From Lineus longissimus (taxonomy: Eukaryota; Nemertea; Pilidiophora; Heteronemertea; Lineidae), in the NCBI RefSeq assembly GCF_910592395.1, contig NC_088309.1, positions 5,644,501-5,708,500 of the forward strand: DNA of 64,000 nucleotides, written 5' to 3'. How positions within the stretch are numbered: the stretch's first letter is position 1; each line of letters opens with the position of its first letter. This document shows positions 1-10,900 of this stretch, piece by piece. A program made the translations under genes and the position numbers. Under the pieces are notes generated by a model. The model was not told where the DNA came from, ran no database searches, and was given only the letters and a program-made list of their open reading frames with translations.

Positions 1-1125
1 GAATACGAAACCTGGGGTCCGAAAGGCCGTCTCTTGCGTACGCCCATTAGCTACTTACGGTTAATGCCTGAAGGCGAAATTGAGAAAAAGGGAGCAAAGG
101 ATTTATTTGAACATCCGGCTATGACGAACTGGATAAACTCGAAGCTTCGTAAAAGTTACGGAGCCGCACTGATACCCTTGTTTAACATCATCATCAATCT
201 GCTCGCTTTTCTAATAGCGGATGATTTCGGTCATAGCAACATTTGCTCATTGAACGTTAGGCTTAATGTCTCGAGCCTTCCAATTACAAGTAACGCAAAA
301 TTTACAATTTTCTACACGGCTGCCCTTATGGATTTTATCTACATTGCGAGTGTAACTGTCTACACCGTAAGATTCTTTTACCTAGCGCACAGGGGACACC
401 ATTCTGGATTCACGCGGCTTCTCCGACCGCATGCCCTGAATAAAGGTCGCAAGTTGGTCAACAACGATATCTTCCACTCATTCCAGGTCACAAAGTCACT
501 GGCCTTATCCGTTTACTCGGTGATTACACTAACGGTACCAGGCTGGTCGGAAGGACAACTTGGAGAAGTGATGCTCATGATGCGAGTCGGCATTCAGATT
601 GTACTTTGGTGGTTGTTGCTCTATTATGTCCAACTTCTACCAAGGGTTGGTCACACAGTCACTGGCGCTCTCAGATGCATTACAACTTTTCTCTCCTTTC
701 TTATCTCATTTGGGATGTTTTTCGCCGCAGCTGCAGAAGGGCTACGCGCGACTGCGCGATATTTCTGCATACCCCAATTGGGTTATTCAGTTGACGCTCT
801 ATACACTACATCCATGATAATGCTTAACATGATCAACATGAGGACCCTGGTTGGCGAACACAACCACGTTCCGATTCCCATTATAGGCATACACTTCTTC
901 ATAACCTGTATCCTTGGAATATTAGCAATAAACTACCTGATTGCTTTACTCACCGATGTCGTGGCTAAGGTCGAAGCGAATAAGACGATAATTCGGTCCA
1001 TCACACGATTAAACGTCCTACTGGACTTGATGCCGTTTCAGTCGGCAATGTATGAATGGCTACCGAATTGCCTCCAACAAGGACCTGCTCCATTTTATAT
1101 AGATATTGAGGAATACACTGTTTGA
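1..1125 (+). CDS. TRP-like cation channel, C-terminal part (5' end cut by window edge)
   Basis: The frame is open from base 1 to the TGA at 1123-1125, so this is the last exon (about 374 codons) of a larger gene whose start lies outside the window. The first residues contain a pre-S1 pattern (LFEHPAMTNWINSKLRKSYG) that resembles the ankyrin-to-membrane linker of TRP channels, where a linker follows the ankyrin repeats. Six hydrophobic stretches follow, then a possible pore stretch near 795-840, and a last helix ending in NYLIALLTDVVAKVEANK, which recalls the TRP S6 pattern with N-x-LIAL. A family of poorly characterised TRP or polycystin-like invertebrate channels is the best fit. No selectivity-filter motif of a named subfamily is recognisable, so subfamily and ion are unknown. 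It would sit in a membrane as a tetramer if the family call is right. Confidence 0.6.
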   Translation, partial: EYETWGPKGRLLRTPISYLRLMPEGEIEKKGAKDLFEHPAMTNWINSKLRKSYGAALIPLFNIIINLLAFLIADDFGHSNICSLNVRLNVSSLPITSNAKFTIFYTAALMDFIYIASVTVYTVRFFYLAHRGHHSGFTRLLRPHALNKGRKLVNNDIFHSFQVTKSLALSVYSVITLTVPGWSEGQLGEVMLMMRVGIQIVLWWLLLYYVQLLPRVGHTVTGALRCITTFLSFLISFGMFFAAAAEGLRATARYFCIPQLGYSVDALYTTSMIMLNMINMRTLVGEHNHVPIPIIGIHFFITCILGILAINYLIALLTDVVAKVEANKTIIRSITRLNVLLDLMPFQSAMYEWLPNCLQQGPAPFYIDIEEYTV

Positions 1126-1846
1126 AAGAACAAGCGGATCGGATTGTATTTATCAGACATGTCATGATGTAATTCCTTTCGAGAAAGTTACAATAGCCAA
1201 GAACGGTCGGGAATGTGTCACTGACTTTTGATTTTTCAATGAGTTTATATATACATTTTATTGATGAGCGGATTTCATTACATGGACTAAATGTATTTGT
1301 CCTGGTATCTCGTTTCATTTTATTGACTCAAGGCGATATATGTTGTGTGGTCAGTATTTGTTGTTGCTTTGTAGACTGGGTGACTTCCAGAACAAGGTGG
1401 TCAAGTGTCATTTTGTTAAAACTTATCTAAGTAGCCTTCTCCTGTTCTTGGGCCATGAATGTTGACGTGGTGAATATCAAAGACGGTGTGAAGCACTTGG
1501 CTGTCCTAATACGTTTTCCATCAGTCTCATTGTTTATCTACTGTCTTGAAATAGCTCATGACCACCTCCTTGCGCCATCATCTTACAGTATGTATAACGC
1601 TGTTTCAGTGGTCGGTGACGAAGAGATTTGAACCAACTGACGACGTGATATATATATATGTGTATGGCCAAACTGAACAGGCATGATAGATGTCTTTAGT
1701 CTTACCACTGAATGCCTGATCGGGAGTCCCAATTCCCGATTGACAAAAAGAAGGCAGAAAACTGGTGTCCCAATGCTTCAGTGCGATAAAGATTTGTTTG
1801 ATTTTTCATACTTTCTGGTACATGTATGCTTTCCTTGTTCTTGCAG
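1126..1846. other. Intergenic gap between the TRP-like gene and pLGIC-A
   Basis: No convincing exon is seen. A short plus-strand ORF starting at 1455 (about 58 codons) does not resemble the N-terminal exon of the neighbouring paralogue and has no donor in the right phase. The missing first exon of pLGIC-A should lie here if the gene is intact. The last 20 bases form a good pyrimidine tract leading to the AG at 1845-1846. Confidence 0.5.
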
Positions 1847-4800
1847 GTAATTGTAGAAACGCGCGTTGTGTACACGAAGATCGTGGACGTGGACACAGTC
1901 GAACAGCACTTCAAGGCTGAGGTGTTCCTTCAAGCAAGATGGGAGGAGCCAGCACTCGATACGAGAACAAATGCCGTGAGTACTTTCAACCATCTCTCCG
2001 AATATCTACACTGACCGTCCCTCCACAAGACGAACACTTTGTTAACAAGTCTAGCAAGGATCCCCATACTGCTTTGAAGACTTTGAACTAACGCCACGAT
2101 TGACCGTTGGAACAAAATTTCCAGTTTTTTATACCCGGTTTTGTGTGCAGACGTACACCATATCTTGCTACGGTATATGCGGAACCGGATGAACAAAAAA
2201 AGTCCTCAAATGAGTACCGTTAGGCGAGATGACGCCAAAGGGCTTTCGTTCGGAAATTCGCCCATATACGCCACAAACGACCTCAGCAATAATATTTCTA
2301 TTGTAATTTTCCCTCGACGGAAGTGTTTTATGACTTAATCTTGCTTATCTTAGGACTTAGCGAAAATCCACAGTCTGGACAACCTATGGGACCCTCGAGT
2401 GACCATCACCAATATCGTGGGTAGGCCTGACGATGATGACACGTGGATAGTGGTCACCCGGGAAGAATGCTACAACTACCCAGTCATCACTATGAGAAGA
2501 CGGGTCAAGGGATTCTTCTCAGAAACTTTAGAACTCAAGGATTTCCCCTTAGATGTGCAGGTAAGAATCCCTATCATATGAATGTTCCCCTCCGATCGTG
2601 GCCAAGTTGTAATGAAGACAGGTCTAACTTTGACCTGTCTTTGAGCTCACCAATGGGCATTGAGGCCGTCCCGCCAACCCTCTCTATTATTTGGTTCGGT
2701 CTAAGCTTTTACATTTGCTGTATATATACTCATATATGATCTGAGATTGAAACAATGTTCCCAACCATTGATATATGTCATATGTCAGAGATTCCATTCA
2801 AATACTGTACTCTAATTCGTAGATGCACTTCGTGTCGTTGTTCCTAGCTCTCGGAAATCTGCCTATTGCTTGTCGTTCTCCAAAGAGCATTGCTTCTCCT
2901 CTGTTGCTTGCAGAATTAAAGTCTCCTAAGGAATAGGCATGATGTTTTCATAATGCAACTTCCCTTCACAGGAACTGACACTGCAGATAGTATCCAAGAG
3001 ATCGAACGATGAAGTCGAATTAATAGAAGACAGATACCGAATCTCGGCGGTCAATACGACGAACTTCCTCGACCAGGACGAGTGGACCTTATACAAACAC
3101 GTTGAAAACGCGACAGGAGATATCCAGAGTGAATTCACCTCTTCAAAACATAAACATTCCACCATATTCTTTACGTGCTCTGTCCGGAGGAATCCTGGGT
3201 ATTTTGGTTGGAACATCTTCCTTATTCTGGTGAGTGAACCGATCAGGTCTTTGAAAGCGTTCACATGAGTGGCTGCTGTAAATACTGCCGCCCAAAAGCC
3301 GGCATGGAATTCACACATGGTGAAGCTCATACCATACTTACGCATTATCCCACTGTGACATCGACTCCTTGGAGGAGTGCCTCAGCAAAGAATAGTTGAA
3401 TCCTTGATACATTAAAACAGGTTCTCTGTAGTGTAGATGTAGTTCTCCACATCTTGAATTAAGGGATTCGGGTGTACAAGTATCTCATGAATTTGCGAAA
3501 TATGCTTCTGTCATCTTCAAGGGAGAAGCTTGTCTTTTCAATGGGTTGTACTTGCATGGCTTACGCGTTGACTATTTACCCAGAATCAATAGTCATTCAA
3601 TCAACAAGCATTGCATTACCAATCGAAAGATATGGAATATGTCAAACACCGATTGAAAGAACGAATTTCATTTTCTTTTTTCAGTTCTTGCTCGTATCGC
3701 TGATGTTCTGTTCATTCGCCATCGTGCCCACCAACCCCCAGAACAGACTTACAGTCACGCTAACCCTTTTATTGACCGTCGTCGCCTTCAAATTCATCGT
3801 CAACCAAGACCTGCCTGCGATTCCCTACCTAACGTATCTGGTAAGTCGAAAGTTGCATTTGAACGGCTGTCGATGATATCGTTGTCTGGTGAAATGGATT
3901 TGTGTAACACAGTTCGGAAACCGCGGGAGGCTTTTATTACCAACCAAGGCATTGCAATGTCGTGTTAGCAGTTAAATCATTGTCACGACATAGTAGTTTA
4001 TGGTGAGGGGATATGTACCTCATTTTAGGTAGAAGAACATTTTCCAATTCGATCTATTTGTAGAATGACAACTTTGGGTCCTCTCAGATGTCTCAAAGCA
4101 ATGAGATTCATAACGCTGCATGGGCTCCAAGGCAAATTGGACGAAATGACTGACAGTTTACAGTATAGTTCAATGTACATGGATAAGACAACTCATCCAA
4201 TCTAACTTATTTCTTACAGGATATCTACATAGTGTCTTGCATAGTGTTGCTAGTTCTCCAAGCGATCCAGAACGCTTTCATCACAGCTTTCAATGGCGAC
4301 CCAGACAAACAGGAGATTGTTGACAAATACACGCTCTACTTCCTGATAGCCTGCCATCTTACCTTCCATCTGGCGTTCTTCCTTTTCATCGCTATAGTGG
4401 TAAGTCCCCAACAGTGTTATGTTGCATGTGTTCTCGCCAAAACATGTGTGCCATCTATCCCTGTTGCAAACATGGCAGAATTCTGGTGTTGGTCAACGAC
4501 GATATTCTCCTCAATATCACTATCAGCGCGCTTATTGCGAACAAAGCAATTTGATGTATAGAACAGGGTTGATTTTCATTCTATATCTGAATAAACTTGA
4601 AAGCAGTTACATCTCTATATGGATCCAGTTATTTGATCCCTTGAATTGACTCTGGCTTCAACTCTTTGTTTCAGGCGGTTAAAGCACGGACAGACTGTGA
4701 AGAAAAGGACCGAGAGTACAAGGTAAGAAGGGGTTGAAAGAGTAGTTTGGAAAGTTATCTGCTGATCTTTGGCTCTGTAGTTAAAAATACTGTGCCTTCG

Positions 4801-5072
4801 GGAAAGATCATCTGGCCATTGTGTACGGCGGTTAGTTGTGGAAGTTTGGCTGTCGTCTGTTTCTTAAGGCCACCCTTTAAACGCGAAGAAAAATAACCAT
4901 TTGAGCAAATCAAGTTCCTCAAGTCAGGCCTACAGGATATTTTTCTTCTCTGAACTCATTTTTTAAAAACAAATCGTCTTTCTATTCTCAGGAAAGACGC
5001 ATAGCCCACGACAAGAAACGGCAAGCGTTGAAACACCCAGCAGACGATGACATCTACGAAATGCCAGCGTAG
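1847..5072 (+). CDS. Prokaryotic-like pentameric ligand-gated ion channel A (5' exon not found)
   Basis: Seven exons: 1847-1975, 2354-2560, 2972-3229, 3685-3840, 4220-4399, 4675-4722, 4992-5072 (TAG stop). All introns are phase 0; 352 residues are visible. In order: extracellular-type beta-sandwich beginning VIVETRVVYTKIVDVDT and including WEEPAL and WDPRV; the Pro-loop motif FPLDVQ at the end of the second visible exon; M1 from NPGYFGWN; M2 within the 3685-3840 exon; M2-M3 loop LPAIPYLTY; M3; a linker of about 20 residues; M4; and a charged tail ending in IYEMPA. The two cysteines of the animal Cys-loop are absent. By GLIC-style numbering the pore has T2', T6', L9', A13', which fits a conducting channel, with Q-2', N-1' and R0'. 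An in-frame ATG at 1826 exists, but the pyrimidine-rich AG before 1847 argues for an upstream exon. Ligand and ion are not predictable. Confidence 0.85.
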
Positions 5073-7941
5073 AGCATGTCGTCTGCTCGGAAGGGAATCC
5101 CCTCTGCCTGTGAGATCTTACATCAATCTACAGGCCATTTCAGTCAACTCACATGTTCGGTGAAACGGATGTCAATACCGCACGATATGCTTGGTTGCGT
5201 CGGTGATATCACATGTGCGCGAAAAATGGATAAAAATAATCGACTTGCGTGATTGCAGTTATGGAGAATGAGTTTAGCGGGGCATTATCGATGGTGGAAA
5301 CCGCACAGACTTAATGGGCTGTTGATTGATTGTGCCTTACTTTCCGTGGCGGTGTTGGTGTTGTGTCCTGGCTTTGATGAACAGAAAGTGATTAGCCTTT
5401 TGCTGTGATATGTTAGGATATAAGAAATGATCATGGCAAGATTTCAATTGCCGTGTTTTGTCAAGGTGTGGGTCTACCAATATCGGTATAGAACGAATCG
5501 TAGCCCAATGAACAGATGTTCTGGTTACAAGCTATTAGATTTTGGTCAGCAAGCTACATCAATGATGCTAGTCCCCTTGATCCAAAATATAATTGCACAT
5601 CGACTCCCGTTCCAGGGGGCTTTCGTTTCTGTCACACCGACCGCATATTACATGTACTCTTAACACCAAAGCAATATTCAGAAATAAAGGTTATCTTCCA
5701 AAATCATAAATTGCAACTACATGTACATGTAATGTACACTTTACGACAGGAATTATAGTTATTAAGTCCGCCGGCATTGTACTTACTGATTAAAAGTCGA
5801 GCCATCAACAAGACGAACTACATTGCATCACCAAATCATCCAAAAGGACAGCGTTCGATACTAAAGAAGAAGAATACTTTCAACCAGACGAAGATGCATG
5901 AAAAATCTAATGCATTCTTTCGGTATCTTCAAAGCAGTACCGGAGATGGCATCCAACCGAACCCTTTCCGAGTGTGATGTTTTATTCAATTACAGATAGA
6001 TTGTAATAAGAACAACTAATTACATTTTCTTGAAAATTTGCTTCAGACGATTACAGAGCGAATGCTTGTTTATAAGGACTGGTGAACATCGATTCTCATT
6101 GTATTTACATCAAATGTAGCAAATTTTAACTTAACCAGCATGTTTTTAACTTTTCCCAGTAACTGTGACAGAACCTTCTTTCGCCATCCGACTCATATAA
6201 TTGTGCGTCTGGATTAGAATATACCGAGCTGGCGAGGGAGGTGTTTTGGACTTCTGTGTCCGTGGTATTTCGGAATCTAAAGAGGTCGTCATCAAGTTAC
6301 TATATGGTTTAGATTTGAGTATTATAACATTGTAAATACTTACAAAATGATGTATATAATCAATGTATTTTCGTACATGTATTAAATATTTATAGAAACT
6401 ACTTATAGAAATTTTGCTTGTTACTTTCTTTCAAAATTTGAACGCTTCTCCTATCAATAGTTATCACCAATCCTTGTTATATCTCATTTGGTTTTGGGTG
6501 TCGTAAACGACTGCCTACCAATTCCATTGCAAAATGCAAGCACAATACAAACAACGATCTCAAGTCTTCCTATCCAGTTGAGCTTAATACGCCTGTATGA
6601 TATCGAAATATCAAAAGCCTTTCAGAAAGAGGTGTGTGGAATTCTTGTGTCCCCCATGTACATTCATTTTGTGGAAAATATCTTTGTGCGCATGAAAACT
6701 AGTGCCCTCAATCACTTGATCTATTATGATATACGTGTATGTTCATCCCAGTAAGAAATAACGCGTTCTACATTCAGTACTTTGCGATGGTACTGATAGT
6801 ATATACTGAATAGACGTGCTCACAGAAAGTCTTCGCTTTTATTTTGGTGGTGATTTAATGGTACAACGTATATCATCAAATGAATGGTAGTATCATGTAC
6901 TACAATGTACATGTAGTCACAGTTGGTGTCTGTTTTGGTTACGCCTGTCGATAATGATAACACGTCAGAAAATTGCTCGACTTGGCCTTTCTTATGCTCT
7001 TTAGGCAATCTACATGTATATGCCTCATTATCCTTGGTTTAAGGAATTGACATAGCACTTGCGGTCCATGGCTCTCTTTTCCGGAAAGCTGGTGGAAGAC
7101 CGAAAAATATTTCCTTAGTCTCTTATTGGTCGTCATCAGGCCTGCTCCTTCCAGTCCTTTGTCCGCACGATCGGTTTAGTCTGATTGGTCATCATCCGAC
7201 TTAACACTTCAATCGGTTTATCCGGAAAACTTTCAGAAGACCTCAGTGCATGATCATTTATGACCGGTACCCATTTTCATTTGAGTGGAGTAAGGCACGT
7301 GAGACAAATAGACCTGTCTGGAGTTTCTGGCGAGGTTCGAACCAGTGAACTCTTAACTGTTAGCTGAGAGTCCAAGCCACTAGACCTCAGCGGATCCTAA
7401 AATCCAACTTAAGCTGTTTTATATGTTCGCTACGGTAATCATCTTGTCTGAGGAGTTCCTAGAACCAAGTTACCTCGATGACATGTATCATCAGCGCGTC
7501 AAAGAAAGATTGCAGGAAAGATGCTTTATAGTAAAAAGTCGAAGCCACATCTGGGCCTACTAGATTTCCTTTAGGACATACTACGCTGAATGTTGTTGTT
7601 CATACTGCGTAAAGGATAATCATAAATTTCCCATCAATACAAATCATGGCGCGTATAAACATATGGACAACGTTGAATAGCTTCGTCCAAGTGTACCTGA
7701 GAGATAATCCATGATATTGGTGACGTCTGCTCGATTTGTTTGGATTCCCGCAGTTACCAGGACAGACATGACGGCGTTGCTAAGAACCGTTGTTTTGAGT
7801 AACCAAGCTTTGACATTCGCATAGAAAGTCATGATATTTGCATTGTGAGAGGTGACTATTCTTTCATGAAACTCTGGACAATTTATTACTGGGACAAATA
7901 TCGCACAAAAGCTTTAATTATATAGGCCTACATTGTGATAT
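5073..7941. other. Intergenic region between the two pLGIC genes
   Basis: About 2.9 kb, AT-rich, without recognisable exons. It contains several ACATGTACATGTA-type words and a tRNA-like SINE remnant near 7329-7391. The ORFs of 60-90 codons here show no similarity to the flanking channels. The promoter of pLGIC-B should be in the right part, but I cannot point to a TATA or initiator element with confidence. Confidence 0.5.
7329..7391 (-). repeat. tRNA-derived SINE head
   Basis: Read on the minus strand it runs from CTGAGGTCTAGTGGCTTGGA to GGTTCGAACC, the layout of a tRNA-like head with a degenerate A box followed about 45 bases later by a clear B box. A related, more decayed copy is at 11821-11886. 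No intact tRNA cloverleaf could be drawn, so it is not called as a tRNA gene. Confidence 0.55.
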
Positions 7942-10900
7942 ATGCCGAATTTACATATGTTTATCACAAGTGTTATTCGCATGAAATTCGCGAGGCGATC
8001 TGCTCTGAAGGACAAACATAAAGAACTAAAGCCGTGTTTGGGATATGCCAACTGCTGTGTCGAATGTGCTAAACACACCAGTGATACTCTCGTCTGGGAG
8101 CCTGAAACCCTGAATAAATCCGCTATGGGGACGTTTACTTCCCCCAGGTCCAACCTCCAGCCTATCGAGATGGACTTGCTGGCCAGTGTCGAGTCGGAAA
8201 AACCGAGGAAACGTCTCCAACGTGAATCGCTAGGCATGCATGACCACAGCGTTCATGGGGAGTTGACGCGAATGCTGAGAAGCCTTTCCAGTGTGATGCA
8301 CTTCAAATCAGGAGAATTGGAGGATGATCAATATGGTCCCAACGGCAAGGTGGAGGTGAACGTGAAGAGAGCATGGGGGTCTACACGGGTGAAGCAGCCA
8401 AATGGTGTCCTGGTGGGAGCTGGGGCTGGCGTAGGTAAACTAAGCACACCAAGGAATCCGAGAACGAAACGGGTAAGTCATTTTCGAAGAACTTTTAGCT
8501 ACTGGTAACCCACGGACGTACTCATGCCAAGCTCAAAGGGTCTTATTTGGCATGGATTGGCCCTGACAAGAGTACCTTGGCCAAAAATAATGCCTTAAAA
8601 ACAAAGGAATGAGCAAATGGGTAACTGAGAGATCATTGGCAAGAGTGTACCATGCATGTACCTGTATGTCACCATTGAGGAATCTAAGACTTACCAAACA
8701 AAGCGCATGCAGGAGGACTGCAAGGAGTCTTTTGGCCACTGGCAAACCTGATAACACCAGAGAATATGAAAACCAAACCGTTCAGAGTCTTCCCTCACAC
8801 TGACAAGATAACGGGAGTAACTGAACTAACCAGTTTTTGTTTCAGGTACCAGTTGAGGTCCGAGTTGCCTTCATAAAGGTCATAGACGTCGACACTTTGA
8901 AACAAAGATTCAAGGCAGACGTGTTCATCCAGGCCAAGTGGGAAGAACCCGCACTGAAAGGGTTCACTCAAGAGGTACAACCCAAACCCAACTGTCTATA
9001 AAAAGAAGAGTTTCTCTCTTGAAGAATCACACTATGCGTCTCTGATAGGAGAGCGAAATTCGAGAAGATAGACCTAAAATCGCTTTCTGGTTTTGGAGGG
9101 TGGGGTCGTTCTATTTCGCACTTATTATTGACCAGCAAGTTTGACAGTTTCTGCAAGACGTGTCCTATATATCACTCCTCGACCTTATTGCTCAGATATT
9201 ACCAGATGTTATCTGATCCATTTTCCAGGAGTTGGATAAGTCATTCCAGCCTGAAGACTACTGGAACCCCGACCTGTTTGTGCCCAACATTCAGGGCCAT
9301 CCGGAGCGTGACGATACGTGGTATGTCACATCCACCAAGGAGGCACGCCACAATAACCCAGTCATCTTCATGAGGCGCCGGATCAAAGCCTTCTTCAATG
9401 AAAGAATGGAACTGAGGGACTTTCCGTTGGATGTCCAGGTAGGGGAACATGGTTAAGAGGGGGAGGACACGCTACTTCAAGATAGGGAGCCACCAAGACT
9501 AAGTTGATGAAGTAGTCTGTTCCTACAGACTATTCTAGTGTACAATCATAATCGGAGGGCGCAACCTTTCTTGCAATACATCAACATCTTTGAACAAACA
9601 TCGAACACCAGGAGCGGACTACAGCCGTCTAGTTGGGACTACATTTACCTTCAGACTACTTTCGCTGGAGTTCCAAGACGATATTATAATGACAGAGCGT
9701 CAACAACATCCACGTTACTTAAATCAAAATTCATACTTTAGTCGTCAGTGTGCCAAGTCACCCTGAGGCTATCAGCGATCAATGTTCTTATCCCCGGCCC
9801 TCACACACCTGTTGATTTCCGCAGGATGGTGCTATGTAATAATTGATATTTCAGGAGCTACACGTCAAAATAGCAAGCAGAAGGAAAGAAACCGTTGTCG
9901 AACTCACAGAGGATTTGAGCTGCCTCTCGGTTGTGAATTTAGCAACCTTCACCGACGCCAACGAGTTCAGCCTCTACAAACACGTGGAATGCAGCAATGC
10001 CATCATGAACAGCAAACTACCACAAGATACCAAGAAACACCCTCTGCTCGAGTTCAACATATCAGTAAAAAGAAACACTGGTTTCTTCTTCTGGAATGTC
10101 GTCTTCCCAATGGTAAGGTTCGAGGGTTGACCACAGGCAATTAGAACTGAAGTGAATGCCAATTACGAGGGTGGGAGTCTGTTCTCTTGAAAACAATGAA
10201 CGGACTCCCACACCCTTGAAATTGGCAGTCACTCGTTTTGGAAGAGTTATCTACTTCAGGATTTCAAGTTCTAGCCGAATGGTTGTGCCTATGGTCAATC
10301 CTTCAATGGTTGGACTTCCTTGTGGCCAGCGTGACCGTTTTAAATGTCCTACAAGTTTCCAAAGTTGGTGATTGCCATATTAAGGAAGAATCAAAGTAAA
10401 AGTTATTTTTGTTTGAAAGGAATGTTCCATCTTTTTGCAGTTCCTAATCAGTGGCATGATGTTTGCAACCTATGGCATAGACCGGAAGAAGTATGATGAG
10501 AGAATCAAGGTCAACGTGCTGCTAATTTTGTCCATTGTCGCCCTGAAGTTCGTGGTGAGCAAAGGCTTGCCGAAGATACCATACATGACGTATGTGGTAA
10601 GTTGTCAAGAAAACTCAGGGAGCCCAAATCAGACACGATAACACTGTCAAGAGGGAAGAATCAGGAGGCGAAGTTTACCCGCCTACCCTTTGAACATGCG
10701 ATTCAATGCCCCCAAACTAATGGTGTGAGAGCATACATGTAGTTTGTTGACCCCTCTTCGAGTTCAATTAAATGATATCCTATGAGATCTTCCCTTCAAA
10801 AGTCCATTTGTTCAAGGAACAGCAATTTTACCCTGAAGTTTGTCACTTCCATTCGATGACTTTTGAAATGAGGACACATCAAAATGTACCGTAATAAGAT

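Noticed and set aside
1455-1631. Short ORF as the missing first exon of pLGIC-A
   Set aside because: The only good donor inside it is in the wrong phase, and it has no similarity to the first exon of pLGIC-B.
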